Origin: Cryptomeria japonica
Taxonomy: Eukaryota; Streptophyta; Pinopsida; Cupressales; Cupressaceae
Direction of reading: 5' to 3'
NCBI RefSeq assembly: GCF_030272615.1
Contig: NC_081410.1
Location: forward strand, 124,962,640-125,026,639
Length of the DNA stretch: 64,000 nucleotides
Below are positions 1 through 12,565 of this stretch, one piece after another (the stretch's first letter is position 1; each line of letters begins with the position of its first letter). The notes under the pieces are model-generated. The model was not told the origin of the DNA, searched no databases, and saw only the letters and a list, made by a program, of their open reading frames with translations. Position numbers and translations under genes: made by a program.

Positions 1-12
1 ACCTTGCGATAA

Positions 13-243
13 CATTTTTTAGGCTTAGGAGAGTGTACGCACTACTTATTAGTACAGAATGGGAAAAAAATACCATTGGGCTTCCCAACATTTTATGGAC
101 TAGTAGCACGTACACGATACATAGACATAGTTTTAGTTGCCCAAGAGCCTCAACGGCCTCAAAAGAAGTTTTTGAGGTCGTTGAAGGCCCCACTGGAACT
201 GTGCCTACACTTCTATCACTGTTTTATACATAGAAGTAAATAA
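13..243 (+). other. Open segment, unidentified
   Basis: A frame runs open for 76 codons from just after a TAA at 10 to a TAA at 241. It starts beside a TTTTTTAG that could be a splice acceptor, so it could be the last exon of a gene lying to the left. The product is basic and leucine-rich and I do not recognise it. Chance openness is a real alternative at this length. It lies upstream of the first two-gene cassette, on the same strand as the six-exon gene at 1129-3054. Confidence 0.15.
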
Positions 244-437
244 ATTTTTTATTTTTGCATGATTTCAAATGATTGAATTGTTGTTCTTATTAGTTTTGTC
301 AATAGTATTGTGATTGTTTAATAGTTTGATTCCAAAAAATAGTGATAAGATGCATAGTTATTGTTATTTGTTTGTTTATGAAATTTTTTTTACATATATA
401 TGTAATATGATTCTATTTAGGACAACTGATATCAACC

Positions 438-548
438 ATGGGAAAGAACAAGCGAGGAACAATGGAATAGTGAGAGGCTGAAAAGGAAAGACAAAGGCAA
501 CGTATGAAGAAATTACGTGACATAAGAACAATGGGAGAAGAAGGTATG
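438..548 (+). pseudogene. Possible N-terminal fragment of the transposase-like gene
   Basis: An ATG at 438 opens a lysine/arginine/glutamate-rich stretch with the motif RQRMKKLRD. It resembles the N-terminal part of the transposase-like gene at 8601-11673, which reads KKREGMKQLRE at the equivalent place. A TAG follows ten codons after the start and the similarity fades after about 35 codons. It may be a broken third copy of the same gene start. The alternative is convergent low-complexity basic sequence. The fragment is on the strand opposite to the full copy in the same cassette. Confidence 0.25.
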
Positions 549-1128
549 TCATCCTCAACATCTCAATTCAATTCACCAAACGAACATAATGCACCTAATG
601 CAATTGAAGAAGAGACATTTGATTTACGTATGAACCTAATGCAATTGAAGAAGATACTACATTGAATAATCAATTAAATGATGAACATACACCTTCTCTA
701 TTTGATGAATTGAATGTAGGGTATATACATGAAGTTGTGGTACCAAAAATGTGCCACACTTCAAAAAAAAATTAAAAAGCACATAAGGCACACGCACTAT
801 AGGGCGTGTGCCCTATAATGCGCACGCCTTATAAGGCATGCACCTTATAAGGCGTATGTGCATTATAAACAACAAAAAAACCTTGATCCACATTTTTGCA
901 TTCCAAACCCGCATTTTGGCATTTTTGGGTGCTATTGTCTTGCGCTCACCCTTTGTAAAAGCTTGAAATTGGGCACTAAGTTGTCCATCTCTCATCAAAA
1001 TGCTGCCACGCCATCAAAGAGCTTGAAGAGGTATGTATTTTTATTTTCTTATTGTCATTTTTTTTTATTAATTTGAAGATTAAACTAGGTTTATTGATTT
1101 AAATTTATTTTCATTATCAAAAAATGAG
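549..1128. other. No clear gene; short inverted repeat
   Basis: AT-rich sequence with no credible coding region. At 787-812 there is a 9-bp perfect inverted repeat (GGCACACGC, 8-nt loop, GCGTGTGCC), followed by further variants of the same GC-rich word down to about 860. It could form a small hairpin. No function can be assigned. Confidence 0.4.
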
Positions 1129-3054
1129 ATTAGACAAGAAAATATTGAAAATACTCAATCACCTCCTCATGAAGATCATATTGAAGAAGAAGCACATCAA
1201 TTGGCTCCTCATGAAGACCATATTGAAGAAGAAGCACATCAAGAACCTCCTACAATCCCTAGACACCCCATAGGTACACAAGAAAACCTATTAGGTCAAA
1301 TAGAAAATAGCCAGAAAGAGCTTGAAGGTTTAATCACAAGGCTAAAAGATCCCACTGGAACAAACTCCCATATGACAAACCTTGCCAGTTCTTTGCAATC
1401 TATTGTATCTCACATACAATCTGTGAGTGGGCAAATAAATTTTTTGTCCCGTAAGAAGGAAGAACAAAAGCAATTTTATGCTAACAAATTATCATATGTG
1501 GCAGTGAAGAAAAAGAAAATTAATAAATTTGACTTGTGTGCTCTTTTTATGAACCCCCAAACGAATCAACCTTTACACCCTGGATGTAGAAGATTCCCTA
1601 TTCATTGGTGTCATCATGAAGGGATTAAGAACAATTTTTGGGATAGGTGGTGGATGGTATTTGATCAGCCCCCATGCAATAATCATGAGGTACCCCAATA
1701 GTTTTTGAGAAAACTGTACTGTGAGTTTGTCCTTAATGAGATCCCAAACTATTTTGATTTTCTAGATTTCCAAGGTAAAGGTGGGGGTTCCTCACATGAT
1801 AGAGAGGGTGCACAACGTGATCCAAATCTCCCACCAAGACCCTTGGCTAGACCTATGGTGGAGCATGTTATTATTCCTTCCATTATGAAGGAGAGTATTG
1901 AGGTCGAAACTCTAGACTCGATTAGCTCACTCACTCAAACCCTTATACAGTATGCTAGTCCTCTAGTAGAGGGTGCTGCGAGTGATGATGTTGATTCTTC
2001 TAGGCATCGAGTTCCAGCTCATTTTTGTTGATCTTGTGGTTATCTTTGCACTTATGATCCTAATAGTTCTGAGAATGCATGTGCACGAGCGGAGTTTGCT
2101 ACAAAGAACATTGTCATGACAGAATCCTTGCTGAATGAAACATTTGGCATTGATACCCAAGTGAATTTCATTACAAGTTCATTTCATTCTTTTTATTAAA
2201 TCTTATATGTAAATTTGAGAATATATCTAAATTAGTAAATTATTATGATAAAAAATTAGGGTCAAAGTGTTCACAATACTAGCAACATTCCTACAACACC
2301 CTTTTTCACTACTTCGTCGACTCCACAGGTATACAACGAGTGAAAAAATATAATTATTATATGTAGATAGTTGAACCTTATGTGAATGATTTTCTAATTA
2401 CTCATTTTGGATGTCAAATAGTTTGATGCTAGACCTTCAACATCAACACCTCGTAGTGTATTTCATTGACAATCTTTCACCCAGGTAAACAATTTATCTT
2501 TAATGTTGTTATTAAATAATATAGATAGTTTTGGCGATTAATCAATATACTTTGTTTCATTTTGAGATGTTGAATTCAGAGACTCCTCCTTCTATCTGCG
2601 CGTCAATGGAGCATGGTGTTGCTGCAGCAGTAGCAAGTTCAACTGCTTTAATAGAAGTATGAGACATATTTGTAAATTTAGTAAATTTAGCATTACATTT
2701 GTTATCTTAATAATATGTTATTGAAAATTTTAACAACACTTGTATTTAGTTTAATTTATATTGTGATGCTTACAGGAGGGGCTTGTCACTCCAAATCATG
2801 AACGTGCACCTGTTGTGGATGAACATCATGATTATTTGTATGCGGTAAGTGACTATTCTATTATATGTCATTCTAAAATTCAATTTTTGCATATGCTAAC
2901 ATCATTCTTTTCATTGTATCAGGTGGAGTTACAAAAAAGTCTGGAGAGGAGGTCAAGTGGACATACTCGAAAGACACCTGCATCATATACATCTCCATCC
3001 CATCAACAGACAAAGATATCTTGTGATCTGTTTCCTTCTCCTAGAGGGAAATGA
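1129..3054 (+). pseudogene. Six-exon gene of unknown function, cassette 1 partner gene
   Basis: Exons I can place: about 1129-2160, 2260-2328, 2422-2484, 2567-2656, 2776-2844 and 2923-3054, ending in TGA. Every intron has GT and AG ends, and exons 2-6 are exact multiples of three (69, 63, 90, 69, 132 nt), so all introns are phase 0. Exon 1 is acidic at first, with a direct duplication of a PHEDHIEEEAHQ segment. It then has a Cys/His/Trp-rich patch (PIHWCHHEG, FWDRWW) and a further Cys cluster. Later exons are S/T/P-rich. In-frame stops at 1699 (TAG), 2029 (TGA) and within exon 3 make it a pseudogene. I recognise no family. It converges on the transposase-like gene at 8601-11673 across a satellite; the same layout recurs at 17.6-23.1 kb. 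The first exon and true start may lie further upstream. Confidence 0.5.
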
Positions 3055-3065
3055 ATAGAATAGGG

Positions 3066-3400
3066 TCCTATGTTGTATGCCTATATGGCAATTTTGAACA
3101 TATGTTTTGTATTACGAATATGTGACATTCTATTGCCATATGCCTTTTGGCAAGCTCCTATTTGACTTTATTGGATACCATGTTGTATGCCTATATGGAA
3201 AATTCGAACATATGTTTTGTATTACGAATATGTGACATTCTATGTCCATATGGCTTTTGGCAAGCCCCTATTTGACTTTATTGGATATCATGTTGTATAC
3301 CTTTATAGCAATTTTGAACATATGTTTTGTTTTATGAATATGTGAAATTCTAAGTCCATATGACTTTTGGCAAGCCTATTTGTTTGTATTGGATATATTT
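3066..3400. repeat. 110-bp tandem repeat, 3 copies
   Basis: Three copies with a 110-bp period, anchored on GAACATATGTTTTGT at 3096, 3206 and 3316. The third copy is the most diverged. The array follows directly on the last exon of the six-exon gene and precedes the 359-bp satellite. It is probably the 3' flank of that gene. From 3400 to 3572 I see only AT-rich unique sequence. Confidence 0.8.
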
Positions 3401-3572
3401 GATAGTTTTAATGGTATACAATGTTGCCTGGATTTGTAGCTTTTTGGTTAATGCAAATCATTTATCATGGTTATCCATAATTGCAGTACAAATGATTAGA
3501 TGAATAATTGCACAAAGTCTATTATTACTTAAGCTTTGAACCTAAATATGTGTTTGTAATCCAAGACACAAG

Positions 3573-6500
3573 CCACCCCGACGCGTACGAGCTAACAGTT
3601 TGGTGTCGCAACATGACCCCGTAGGATCAGACGGATCGTTCTTATGATTAATGGGCATGGAGAAACGCGATACCGAATATTGTCAACTTTGAGAAATTTG
3701 AGCACTTGGGCGATTTGGCTACTAGGGTGTGGCCCACAACGTTCAGGTGAGTTGAAGAGAAAAAAGAAGGCATTCCTAGTGTAAACTCGGCCACCCCGAC
3801 GCGTACGAGCTGACGGTTCGGTGCCGCGATGAGCGGATTGAAAGATTTGGCATTGTGCAACTTTTCATTGAACTCATCTGACGCTTTTTGTCATGACTGA
3901 GAAAGAGTCGCCACGAGCAACTGGGTCCGAGTCTACCCAAACTGAGAGAAGCTTTTTTAAAGTTCCATAACACAACCCCGTAGGATCAAATAGATCATTC
4001 TTTTGATTAACAACCACGGAGAAACGTGATGCTGAATATTGACAACTTTGAGCATTTTGAGCACTTGGGCAATTTGGCTGCTAGGGTGTGGCCCGCAACG
4101 ATCAGGCGAGTTAGAGAGCAAAAAGAAGGTACTCCTAGCGTAAACCCGACCACCCCAATGCGTACGAGCTGATAGTTCGGTGCCACGATGAGCGGATTGA
4201 AAGATGGGGCATTGTGCAACTTTTCATTGAACTCATTTGACACTTTTTGTCGCGACCAAGAAAGAGTCACCACAAGCAATTGGATCTGAGTCTACCCAAA
4301 CTGAGAGAGGCTTTTTTAGAGTGCCATAACATGACCCCATAGGATCAGATGAATTTTTCTTATGATTAATGGGTACAGAGAAACACGATGCTGAATATTG
4401 ACAACTTTGAGCAATTTGAGCACTTGGGCGATTTGGCTGCTACGGTATGGCCTGCAATGATCTGGCTTGTTGGAGAGAAAAAAGAAGACATTCCTAGCGT
4501 AAACTTGGCCACCCCAACAGGTATGAGATGACGGTTCGGTGCCGCGATGAGCGGATTGAAAGATGGGGCATTGTGCAACTTTTCATTGAACTCATCTCTC
4601 GCTTTTTGTCGCGACCGAGAAAGAGTCGCCACAAGCAACTGGATCTGAGTCTACCCAAACCGAGAGAATATTTTTTAGAGTGCCATAACACGACCTCATA
4701 GGATCAGACGGATTGTTCTTATGATTAATGGGCACAGAGAAACGTGATGCCGAATATTGACAACTTTGAGCATTTTGAGCACTTGGGCGATTTGGCTGCT
4801 AGGGTGTGGCCCGCAACTATCGGGTGAGTTGGAGAGAAAAAACAAGGCATTACTAGCGTAAACCCGGCCACCTTGATGCATACAAGCTGATGGTTCGGTG
4901 CCACGATGAGCGGATTGAAAGATGGGGCATTGTGCAACTTTTCATTGAACTCATCTGACGCTTTTTGTCGCGACCGAGAAAGAGTCGCCACGAACAACTG
5001 GATCTGAGTCTACCCAAACCAAGAGAGGTTTTTTTAGAGTGCCATAACATGACCCCGTAGGATCAGACAGATCATTCTTATGATTAACAGGCACAGAGAA
5101 ACGCGATGCCGAATATTGACAACTTTGAGCAATTTGAGCACTTGGGCGATTTGGCTGCTAGGGTGTGGCCCGCAACGATCGAGTGAGTTGGAGAGAAAAA
5201 ACAAGGCATTCCTAGCATAAACTAGGCCACCCCAATGCATACAAGCTGACAGTTCGGTGCCACGACGAGCGGATTGAAAGATGGGGCATTGTGCAACTTT
5301 TCATTGAACTCATCTGTCGCTTTTTATCGTGATTGAGAAAGAGATGCCACGAGCAACTAGATCCAAGTCTACCCAAACCAAGAGAGGATTTTTTTGAGTG
5401 CCATAACATGACCCCATAGGATTAGATGGATTGTTCTTCTGATTAACGGGCACAGAGAAACGTGATGCCGAATATTGACAACTTTGAGTATTTTGAGCAC
5501 TTGGGCAATTTGGCTGCTAGGGTGTGGCCCGCAATGATTGAGCGAGTTGGAGATCAAAAAGAAGGCATTCCTAGCATAAACCCAGCCACCTTGATGCATA
5601 GAAGCTGACAATTTGGTGTCATGATGAGCGGATTGAAAGATGGGGCATTGTGCAACTTTTCATTGAACTCATTTGATGCTTTTTGTCGCGACCGAGAAAG
5701 AGTCACCACAAGCAACTGGATCCGAGTCTACCCAAACCGAGAGAGGATTTTTTAGAGTGCCATAACACGACCCTATAGGATCAGATGGATTGTTCTTATG
5801 ATTAACGGGCATGGAGAAACAAGATGCTGAATATTGACAACTTTGAGCAATTTGAGCACTTAGGCAATTTCGCTGCTAGGGTGTGGCCCGCAATGATCAA
5901 GTGAGTTGGAGAGAAAAAAGAAGGCATTGCTAGCGTAAAACTAGCCACCCTGATGCGTACGAGTTGATGGTTCGATGCCGTGACGAGCGGATTGAAAGAT
6001 GGGTCATTGTGCAACTTTTCATTGAACTCATCTGTCGCTTTTTGTTGCGATCGAGAAAGAGTCACCACGAGCAACTGGATCCGAGTCTACCCAAACCGAG
6101 AGAGGCTTTTTTAGAGTGCTAAAACATGACCCCGTAGGATTAGATGGATCATTCTTATGATTAACGGGCATGGAGAAACATGATGCCGAATATTGACAAC
6201 TTTGAGCATTTTGAGCACTTGGGCGATTTGGCTGCTAGGGTGTAGCCTGCAACGATCGAGCGAGTTGGAGAGAAAAAAGAAGGCATTCCTAGTGTAAACC
6301 CAAACACCCCAATGCGTACGAGCTGACAATTCGGTGGCATGACGAGCGGATTGAAAGATGGGGCATTGTGCAACTTTTCATTAAACTCATCTGATGCTTT
6401 TTGTCACGACCAAGAAAGAGTCGCCACGAGCAACTAGATCCGAGTTTACCCAAACCGAGAGAGGATTTTTTAGACTACCATAACACAACCTAGTAGGATT

Positions 6501-8312
6501 AGATAGATCATTCTTATGATTAATGGGCACGGAGAAACGCGATGCCAAATATTGACAACTTTGAGCATTTTGACCACTTGGGCGATTTGGCTACTAGGGT
6601 GTGGCCCGCAATGATCGGGCGAGTTAGAGAGAAAAAAGAAGGCATTTCTAGTGTAAACCCAGCCACCCCAATGTGTACAAGTTGACAATTCGGTGCCGCG
6701 ACAAGCAGATTGAAAGATGGGGCATTGTGCAACTTTTCATTGAACTCATTTGTCGCTTTTTGTCGCGACCGAGAAAGAGTTGCCACGAGCAACTAGATCC
6801 AAGTCTACCCAAACTGAGAGAGGCTTTTTTAGAGTGCCATAACACAACTCCGTAGGATCAGACAGATTGTTCTTATGATTAACAGGCATAGAGAAACGCG
6901 ATGCTGAATATTGACAACTTTGAGAATTTTGAGCACTTGGACGATTTGGCTGCTAGGGTGTGGCCCGCAACGATCGGGTGAGTTGGAGATCAAAAAGAAG
7001 GCATTCCTAGTGTAAACCCAGCAACCCTGATGCATACAAGCTGACGATTCGGTGTCGTGACTAGCGGATTGAAAGATGGGGCATTGTGCAACTTTTCATT
7101 GAACTCATCTGACACTTTTTGTCGTGACCGAGAAAGAGTCACCACGAGCAACTGGATCTGAGTCTACCCAAACTGAGAGGATTTTTTAGAGTGCCATAAC
7201 ACAACCTTGTAGGATCAGATGGATCATTCTTATGATTAACGGGCACGGAGAAACGCGATGCCGAATATTGACAACTTTGAGCAATTTGAGCACTTGGGCG
7301 ATTTGGCTTCTAGGGTGTGGCCCGCAATGATCGGGTGAGTTGGAGAGAAAAAAGAAGGCATTCCTATCATAAACCTAGCCACCCTAATGCATACGAGCTG
7401 ACGGTTCGGTGCCGCGATGAGCGGATTGAAAGATGGGGCATTGTGCAACTTTTCATTGAACTCATCTGTCGCTTTTTGTTGTGACCGAGAAAGAGTCACC
7501 ACGAGCAACTGGATCTGAGTCTACCCAAATTGAGAGAGGATTTTTTAGAGTTCCATAACACAACCCCATAGGATCAAATGGATCATTCTTATGAGTAATG
7601 AGCACAGAGAAACATGATGTCGAATATTGACAACTTTGAGCATTTTGAGCACTTGGGCGATTTGGCTGCTAGGGTGTGGCCCACAACGATCGGGCATGTT
7701 GGAGAGAAAAAAGAAGGCATTCCTAGTGTAAACCTAACCACCCTAATGCGTATGAGCTAATGGTTTGGTGCCGCGGCGAGCAGATTGAAAGATGGGGTAT
7801 TGTGCAACTTTTCATTGAACTCATTTGATGCTTTTTGTCGCGACCGAGAAAGAGTCGCCACGAGCAACTGGATCCGAGTCTACCCAAACCGAGAGAGGCT
7901 TTTTTAGAGTGCCATAACATGACCCCATAGGATCAGATGGATCATTCTTATGATTAACGGGCACAGAGAAACGTGATGCCGAAATATTGACAACTTTGAG
8001 CATTTTGAGCACTTGGGCGATTTGGCTGCTAGGGTGTGGCCCGCAATGATCGGGTGAGTTGGAGAGCAAAAAGAAGGCATTCCTAGTGTAAACCCAGCCA
8101 CCTCGACATGTACAATCTGATGGTTCGGTGCTGCGACGAGCGGATTGAAAGATGGGGCATTGTACAAATTTTCATTGAACTCATATGTCGCTTTTTGTCG
8201 TGACCGAGAAAGAGTCGCCACGAGCAACTGGATCCAAGTCTACCCAAACCGAGAGAGGATTTTTTAGAGTGCCATAACACGACCCCATAGGACTAGATAG
8301 ATCATTCTTACA
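3573..8312. repeat. Satellite array, ~359-bp monomer, ~13 units
   Basis: A head-to-tail array with a monomer of 358-360 bp. The word GCGGATTGAAAGATGG or a close variant recurs 13 times between 3833 and 8140. Monomers differ mainly by transitions. The first unit is internally shortened. The last decays into a degraded unit at about 8312-8400, next to the 3' end of the transposase-like gene. Each monomer has chance-open frames of 60-107 codons on the - strand in more than one phase, which I do not regard as genes. A related but clearly diverged 358-bp array lies at 20000-21240. Confidence 0.93.
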
Positions 8313-8600
8313 TGTCACTAAAATCGAGAAAAACCATGCCGAATTTTGAAAAAATTTCACACTTTGAGTGATTGACAACAAATGAGCATTTTTTACATCT
8401 TTTACCATATTAATAGGGTATACTTCACTAAATGATCCCATGTGACCTCTAATGGTCCAAAATGACATTATTTACATAAAATCACACAAAACAAGACAAA
8501 AACATAAATTTTTTATATTGCAATGCCTCGAGTAGTAAAAAATACAAGTCATGTACATATATCCAAATAAGATTGATATTACAATTTTTTACATTTACAT

Positions 8601-11600
8601 TTAATCCAATGAGCCATCTGGATCTGCTCTACTCTTTATCATGTCTAGTATGGCCTCATGGTCAGACTCACAAACCTTCCATAGGTTCTTGTTTAGTGGT
8701 CTACCCCCATATCTGATCAAATGAACATTTGAAGCTACAACAAGGTTAGAATAATGAAGAATCTTTTTATGTGTCTCGAAGTCCTCGAACAACCACAAGT
8801 TAGATTTTTTCACTGGGTACCTTCTAAGCCATGTACCAGTAACAACTACTGATCCTGTGGGGTACTCAATATTTTCTCCATCTACCACAGGGCGATCCAA
8901 TTTCTTTTTTGTGTCCACAAAATGACACAGGTAATAATTTGTTCCTTCTTCATTGTCTTCAGCTGCAATTACTGCATAAACATGCCCTGCAATGATAAGG
9001 CAAGAAGAATTTAGTAAACAACTAAGGTAAAATATTAAAGTACAAAAATTACATGTGGATAATTTACCTGGTTGGACTAAATCCAATACATGGTCAAAGT
9101 CAATTGATGCTTCCATCTGTGTGATTTGTAGTGCACTCAGAGGTCGGTATGTCTCAAGTGGGATTAGAGGTCTCATACACCATTCGTCCACCAACTCCTT
9201 TGACTCACGGTCATTATAGGCACGATCTCTACATGAAGAACAATAACATGCCATCCACCACGTATGGATAGTCCATGAACCTGCATTAGATATTTTCAAA
9301 GAGTGTAGCTCACTCGATCCTTTCAATGTACAACAATCTTCTAATTTTGCAATGTTAGTATCATCTACCAACCAAAAAATCTGCGAACTAAAGACTTACC
9401 TTGATTACCTAGACCAATTGTACCATTGCATCATTGAACAATTGATTTTGCATCTTTTAAGTTTGCATTCCCTTTGTACTTTAACTCTTCTCATGCTAAA
9501 GCTCTTTTAATACATGCTCCTGCACGATCATGCTCCCCTTTTCCATGCCCAGCCTCAGAGAAATTCCACATATGTTGAATAGTAGTCAACTTATGCATCC
9601 TACTTAGCCAATAAAACATCCAAGAGTTCTTAAATTGTGATGCACAATTATCTGACCATGTGATATGTTGACGGAATGATATGCCTCAGCTAGCCAAATC
9701 ATCGTAGAATATCTAAAAACAACCTTGCACAAACTGTGTAGAGTGTGAGCGATCATCACTGATGTAAAAATGATACTCCCTCAATATCTTCCTATCCTCT
9801 TCCATACTATCATGTGCATGAATGAATGCTATATGCACAAATATGGAAACTTGTGTGGAGTTGTAATATTGTGATTGCACCTCGTTCTACAGTTGTAGTG
9901 TGTAATTCTCTGCAAAGTCAACAATTGAAACGATTGTATGAAGTGGAAATGTGTCCTTGCATAGCTTAAATTGTGAGTCCAACCAATGAGCTCGATGGTT
10001 ATGCCTTGCATACTCATACACTATATTCTCATGAAAGATTCCCATAAACTGATACACTAGAATCTTCTCACTAACCAATTCACACCTTTTTGCTTCTTTT
10101 CCATCTTTTAGCATGTAGGCCACTATCTTATATTTTTCAAATTCTACTAATTCATTACCAATTTCTTGTCCAATATCCATATGTTGACAAATTTGTAAAT
10201 GTCACAATCCACCACAATAAACACATGTGCCATCCAAGCAACACTTATTGTAACATACTTGACCATCTACTCTTTCACATAAGATGCTAGATATGAATTC
10301 CCTTGAAGATGTCGGTGGACCATTTATGTTGCATTCCTGCAAAACATTGTTAGCATGCAAATCTATACATATGCGTTGACAAACATCATAATGGTTAGAA
10401 AATTAAATATGTACTCTACAACAACAATTTGTGTGTGTGTGAATTTGACATAAAAAGGCTTTACCATTTCAAAGAACTTTTGACTAATTTTTATTTGAGG
10501 ATACATACATTGAAACTTGGCCAAAAATTGTGTTTTAGTCATATCCAAAAAATGTTTCGGATGTGGATCACGGATTTTACTACCAATCCTCCTTCTTACA
10601 ACATCTCTTTGATTTGGAGAGACCCTTGTGTTATTCTTCCAAAAATCTTCAATTAGGGATCTCAAGGCTTCAACAATTGCTTTATCTTTCCGTGGTAATC
10701 TACCGGAAAATGCCCATAACTCATTGTTATATGGATCCTACGCTCTTTGTCGCCTTACCAAAGCTCTCATTAGAGTTTGTCTACTTATCTTCAATTGTTT
10801 ACTTTTCTTTCTAAGGAGGCGAGCTTTCTTAGTTTGAGTGCTTACAATTGTTGATGTAATGACACGTCGTGTGGCATTACTATCTTTTGTGTGTGAGTTA
10901 GAACCAACAGTATCATATGCATTAATTAGATTCTTCACAATAGATTTGTCACTTGATTCAATAGATGTTCTTAGCCCAAGAATCTTCATTATAGGCCTAA
11001 ATTTCAGATTTCTCATCATTTCAACAAATAGTTGACATCTTCATGTCTCATTTAAAGGCTCAAAAAATATTTTCCATATCCGGTTAGCATGTCTTTGACA
11101 AGTACGCTTCGGAAACTTGTCAACCATTGGTTTCAAAACATTAGCATCAATATCAATCAAATACTTAGGATTTCTATGCAAAACTCTAGGAGGTGTTCTC
11201 AAACTTTGAGTTATCTCAAGATTAGGAATGTCAACAACATTAGGGATAGGTGGCATACCTTCAAGCGGAGATGAAAATGATGACATACCTTGAAATTGAG
11301 GTGTACAAGATGGTGTAGCTCCAATACTTGATGTTAGTCGTGAAGTACTTGCAACATCAAATGTCATAGAGGGAGTGCATTCAATATGAGATGTTGTAGA
11401 CACCAACGGTGTGCCAATAAGAGATGGTGCGCCTTCAACTTGAGATGTAAGAGATGGGGTGCCTTCAACTTGAATTGTTGTAGATATGCTCTCAACCTCG
11501 GGATTCAATTGTCTCATTGCATGAAGGTTTTGCATCCGTTGCCTTTGTGTGGCCAATTTTGTCTCTCTCTTAGATTGGATGGATATTTCATGTTCCTCTT

Positions 11601-11673
11601 CAATTGGCACCTCTTCAATTGACACCTCTTCTTCTATGGTATTCAATTTCCTTTGTTCACGAAGTTGCTTCAT
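8601..11673 (-). pseudogene. DDE-transposase-like gene, cassette 1 copy (degenerate)
   Basis: Three exons can be placed: about 11673-10465, 10336-9068 and 8986-8601, joined by short GT-AG introns (128 and 81 nt). The intron positions and splice-site context match the copy at 17659-19414. The N-terminal part is S/T/P-rich, followed by a basic region. The middle exon carries VDFAENYTLQ, then HFYISDD, then WSDNCASQFKN, then EAGHGKGEHDRAGACIKRA. This spacing of acidic residues resembles an RNase H-fold DDE core (inference). A CYCSSC Cys motif follows, and a conserved C-terminal domain includes GHVYAV, GSVVVTGTWLRRYP and WKVCESDHEAIL. Several in-frame stops (for example after VYCGGL and after NYTLQL) show it is dead. 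The superfamily is not identified. A large uncharacterised family with similar SDN/QFK and GHGKG motifs is known to me from animals. Confidence 0.7.
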
Positions 11674-12239
11674 TCCTTCTCTTTTTTTTGCATTCTTAGC
11701 GTCACGCTCTTCCGGTGTTACATTTTTTAGTCATTTCCTCAGCATGATGATGATGCTGCATATGTTAAAATGGATATATGAAATTGAAATTATTTCATGT
11801 ATTCCTTTTCTAAATTATTTCATAAGATCTTAAAAAGGATGTATGAAATTGCAAATTTTGTTTTAAACCACTAAATAATTAATTTTCTTATGCAACTTCC
11901 TTCAAATGCATTGTTAAATCTAATGTAAATCTAATAGGATTACAATCAATTTTGACTCACACTTTTATTCTAACATTTAAACAAAATAACACTTAATAAG
12001 TATTTGAATTCTAAAAACAAGAAAATATTACCTCAATTATTCAAATTTGATAAAAAAACTATGTTCTTCCTCTTTGACGTTGCCAAATGAAAAAAAAGGT
12101 GGTGGAGAGCTAATGGAATGTATAAAATAACCTTGCATAAAATGTCAACACCATGCAAAAAGCATTTTTTTGTCTGATCATGCACAGAAAGAAGACAAAA
12201 TGAGAGAATGTGGGCTTGGATCACGGGTCAAGGGTCCCA
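11674..12239. other. 5' flank of transposase-like gene
   Basis: The - strand frame extends a little upstream of the ATG at 11673 (VTPEERDAKNAKKREG), so the true start probably lies upstream of 11673, at or before about 11730. Beyond that the sequence is AT-rich and I see no gene, no clear promoter element and no recognisable terminal inverted repeat. Confidence 0.4.
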
Positions 12240-12254
12240 TATAACCATTTTTTA

Positions 12255-12560
12255 GTTCAACTCATTTGGCTAGCAACAAATATGGCACTAGCCAAATGAC
12301 TTCCATTGAATTTTTTTACCTTAAACTAAACACTAACTATATACCCTATAACCTTTTTTTTGTGCAACTCATTTGGCTAGTGCCAATTATGGCACTAGCC
12401 AAATGACTTCCATTGGAATTTTTTACCTTTGATAAATTTCTACTCTACACCCTATAACCTTTTTTTTGTGCAACAGCCATATTTGGCGCTAGCCAAATGA
12501 CTTCCATTGAAATTTTACCTTTCATAAATTTCTACTCTATACCCTATAGTTTGATAGCCA
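12255..12560. repeat. ~107-bp tandem repeat with embedded palindromes, 3 copies
   Basis: Three tandem units share the order CATTTGGCTAG, GGCACTAGCCAAATG, CTTCCATTG, TTTTACCTT, ACCCTATA. The middle unit holds a perfect inverted repeat: CATTTGGCTAGTGCC at 12370-12384, a 6-nt loop, then GGCACTAGCCAAATG at 12391-12405. Unit 1 is a mutated version, and unit 3 has lost most of the left arm. The palindromes suggest a hairpin-forming repeat or remnants of a miniature inverted-repeat element. Confidence 0.75.
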
Positions 12561-12565
12561 CAACC

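Noticed and set aside
3648-8468. Repeated - strand open frames of 60-107 codons in every satellite unit
   Set aside because: The monomer length is not a multiple of three in most units, two phases are open at once, and the frames break at random substitutions. They follow from repeat composition, not coding.
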